DNA of 14,595 nucleotides from Prolixibacteraceae bacterium. Its GTDB lineage: Bacteria > Bacteroidota > Bacteroidia > Bacteroidales > Prolixibacteraceae. Position numbers and translations under genes: made by a program. Shown here piece by piece: positions 13,171-14,595 of the stretch. The notes under the pieces were generated by a model. The model did not search any database, had not been told where the DNA came from, and saw only the letters and a program-made list of their open reading frames with translations. Location: assembly GCA_016788685.1 (NCBI GenBank), contig JAEUSS010000438.1:1-14595 (forward strand), given 5' to 3'. How positions within the stretch are numbered: position 1 is the first letter of the stretch; each line of letters starts with the position of its first letter.

Positions 13171-14196
13171 TCAATTAATTCCTCTTACCCGTTTTTCCCA
13201 TTCCCAGGCCGAAAGCAGTGTTTCTTCCAGTCCTTTTTCGGCTTTCCAGCCCAATTCCTGATTGGCAAGAGTCGTATCTGCCCATATTTTTTCAATGTCG
13301 CCGGCTCTGCGCCCAACTATTTTGTAGTTCAATTTCACCCCTGTAGCCTTCTCGAAAGCATGCACTGCCTCAAGAACAGAAACTCCGTTTCCGGTACCCA
13401 AATTAAAAATCTCGTATCCGGCTTTGTTCTTATTACCGAGTAACCGACTTACTGCTACCACGTGCGCTTTGGCCAAATCAACCACGTTAATATAATCGCG
13501 CACAGCCGAACCGTCAACGGTATCATAATCATCGCCGAAAATTTTTAACTCGCTGCGTAAACCAGCCGCAGTCTGGGTAATAAACGGAACCAGGTTGGCC
13601 GGAATTCCCAACGGAAGTTCGCCAATCAATGCCGAAGGATGTGCCCCTACCGGGTTAAAATACCGAAGTGCGATTCCTTTAAGCTGGGGATTTGCGGCTA
13701 TGGTATCATGCAAAATATCTTCATTTACCCTTTTGGTATTTCCGTAAGGCGATTCTGCATCTTTCCGCGGAGTATCTTCAGTAACCGGCAAATGATCGGG
13801 CTGACCGTAAACGGTGCATGATGACGAAAATACAATATTGGCAACCCCGTATTTCAACTGGCATTCCAGAAGATTAATTAAAGAAACCAGATTATTCCGG
13901 TAATACAACAACGGCTTTTCGACCGACTCGCCCACCGCCTTTGATGCTGCAAAATGTATGATCGCCTGAATATTGGGATATTTTGCAAAAAAGGCATCAA
14001 CTTTATCTTTTTCGACCAGATCAAACTGCTCAAAAACCGGGCGGATTCCCGAGATCTTTTCAATACCATCCAATACATCAACACTCGAATTCGACAGATT
14101 ATCAACAATAATAACCTCATAACCCGCACGTTGCAACTCAACTGCTGTGTGCGAACCTATATATCCGGTACCTCCGGTAACTAAAATTTGTTTCAT
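13171..14196 (-). CDS. galE: UDP-glucose 4-epimerase GalE
   Basis: A 341-residue cytoplasmic NAD-dependent enzyme that interconverts UDP-glucose and UDP-galactose (some members also use UDP-GlcNAc/GalNAc). The cofactor-binding motif TGGTGYIGS is at 7-15 and VDNLSNS at 31-37. The catalytic SSSCTVYG is at 124-131 (S126), and the catalytic pair is Y151/K155 in YGNTK. HFAASKAVGES (81-91), LRYFNPVGAHPS and VRDYINVVDLA further along are diagnostic for GalE. The length and start match the family norm of about 340. It lies upstream of rmlB on the same strand, but a strong terminator and a separate rmlB promoter split them. Together they supply sugar nucleotides for surface polysaccharide or galactose use. 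A preference for N-acetylated substrates cannot be read reliably here. Confidence 0.95.
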   Translation of the reverse strand: MKQILVTGGTGYIGSHTAVELQRAGYEVIIVDNLSNSSVDVLDGIEKISGIRPVFEQFDLVEKDKVDAFFAKYPNIQAIIHFAASKAVGESVEKPLLYYRNNLVSLINLLECQLKYGVANIVFSSSCTVYGQPDHLPVTEDTPRKDAESPYGNTKRVNEDILHDTIAANPQLKGIALRYFNPVGAHPSALIGELPLGIPANLVPFITQTAAGLRSELKIFGDDYDTVDGSAVRDYINVVDLAKAHVVAVSRLLGNKNKAGYEIFNLGTGNGVSVLEAVHAFEKATGVKLNYKIVGRRAGDIEKIWADTTLANQELGWKAEKGLEETLLSAWEWEKRVRGIN

Positions 14197-14224
14197 TCTG
14201 AATACCTGTATTTATGTTGAGCGG

Positions 14225-14232
14225 CAAATTTA
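14225..14232 (-). promoter_or_regulatory. -7 element of galE
   Basis: TAAATTTG on the minus strand fits TAnnTTTG and lies 28 bases before the galE ATG. No clear TTG is present about 20 bases upstream. Confidence 0.5.
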
Positions 14233-14314
14233 TGAATTATCTGGTTTTCTTTATCTTTTTACAGGACCTAAGTTTAGCTTACAATAAAATATGGGTTTTG
14301 TTGAAAACTTTGAC

Positions 14315-14344
14315 TTGAAGCAATGCTAAATTTTCTTACTTTTG
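14315..14344 (+). promoter_or_regulatory. promoter of the HU-CCDC81-like gene
   Basis: TTG at 14315-14317 and TACTTTTG at 14337-14344 are 19 bases apart, a good Bacteroidota-type promoter. Transcription is predicted near 14351, about 14 bases before the GTG start. Confidence 0.7.
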
Positions 14345-14364
14345 ACTGATTAAACAAGTAAAGC

Positions 14365-14595
14365 GTGGAAATTAATCATTACATAAAAGAGTTATTGTTG
14401 CTGAATGATTGTGTTATCATTCCTGAGTTTGGTGGATTTGTTGCCAATTACAAACCGGCAACAAACGAGAACAACCGGTTTTTCCCGCCAACCAAAGAAA
14501 TTGCGTTCAACAATAAACTGATTTCCAACGATGGATTGCTTATCAATCACATTTCACAAACCGAAGGAATCAGCTATTTCAGCGCACGCCAAAAA
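14365..14595 (+). CDS. HU-CCDC81-like domain protein (SPOR-family), N-terminal part
   Basis: The first 77 codons of a gene that runs off the right edge. The translation opens MEINHYIKELLLLNDCVIIP (from GTG), then EFGGFVANYKPA, FFPPTKEIAFNNKLISNDGLL and INHIS. This matches the prokaryotic HU-CCDC81-like domain found at the N-terminus of Bacteroidota proteins that usually end in a membrane segment and a peptidoglycan-binding SPOR domain. Such proteins are thought to act at the cell envelope or division site, but the role is not established. The start is GTG at 14365: a TAA sits two codons upstream in frame, and the next in-frame methionine is not seen in the visible part. The upstream -7 element leaves a leader of about 14 bases. 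The C-terminal SPOR domain is expected but lies outside the window. Confidence 0.85.
   Translation, partial: MEINHYIKELLLLNDCVIIPEFGGFVANYKPATNENNRFFPPTKEIAFNNKLISNDGLLINHISQTEGISYFSARQK

Noticed and set aside
11996..14196. rmlB-galE as part of a capsule or O-antigen cluster
   Set aside because: No glycosyltransferase, flippase, polymerase or other rml genes are in the window, and each of the two genes has its own promoter and terminator.
1..14595. Phage, insertion sequence, CRISPR array or toxin-antitoxin system
   Set aside because: No transposase, integrase, cas gene, long repeat array or toxin-antitoxin pair could be recognised on either strand.

Overview
The window reads as chromosomal DNA of a member of the Bacteroidota, probably a Marinilabiliales/Prolixibacteraceae-like marine or sediment organism; the lower rank is inference only. 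The supports are: repeated Bacteroidota-type promoters (a TTG-like -33 element about 19-20 bases before TAnnTTTG); an SdhC/FrdC-A-B operon with a single long cytochrome b subunit; an HU-CCDC81-like (SPOR-family) protein start at the right end; a DUF2007 protein; and few strong Shine-Dalgarno sequences. Nothing points to a phage, insertion sequence, CRISPR array or integrated island. It is mostly ordinary core genome.

Left end (1-1068, minus strand): a queuosine salvage/biosynthesis unit. A YhhQ-type transporter for queuosine precursors is followed by queC, whose C-terminal part lies beyond the left edge. The transporter's short 5' leader (about 1008-1054) folds on paper into a 5' hairpin directly abutting an H-type pseudoknot with the layout of a preQ1-I riboswitch. 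This is the most interesting item in the window. Between the two genes lie three copies of a 21-base repeat. They also encode a 29-codon repetitive mini-ORF whose stop overlaps the queC start.

Positions 1151-2642 (plus): a DUF2007/zinc-ribbon protein and a CPBP-family membrane protease, each with its own TAnnTTTG element. Positions 2670-3404 (minus): an unrecognised helical protein. Positions 3405-3716: an AT-rich gap holding the terminator of the next operon.

Positions 3717-7220 (minus): the three-gene succinate:quinone oxidoreductase (succinate dehydrogenase/fumarate reductase) operon, cytochrome b first, then flavoprotein, then iron-sulfur protein, with a clear promoter and terminator. 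Positions 7381-7561 (plus): tRNA-Arg(CCT) with its own promoter and a bidirectional terminator shared with the converging AraC-family regulator.

Positions 7591-10214 (minus): an AraC-family regulator, a VOC-fold protein and a monofunctional aspartate kinase, the first two separated by a curious direct-repeat/inverted-repeat cassette. Positions 10311-11932 (plus): a PepSY-TM-like membrane protein whose two large extracytoplasmic loops look like beta-propeller blades, preceded by a dyad that may be an operator. Positions 11930-14232 (minus): rmlB (dTDP-glucose 4,6-dehydratase) and galE (UDP-glucose 4-epimerase), each with its own promoter and terminator, supplying nucleotide sugars for surface polysaccharide. 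Positions 14315-14595 (plus): promoter and first 77 codons of an HU-CCDC81-like protein with a GTG start.
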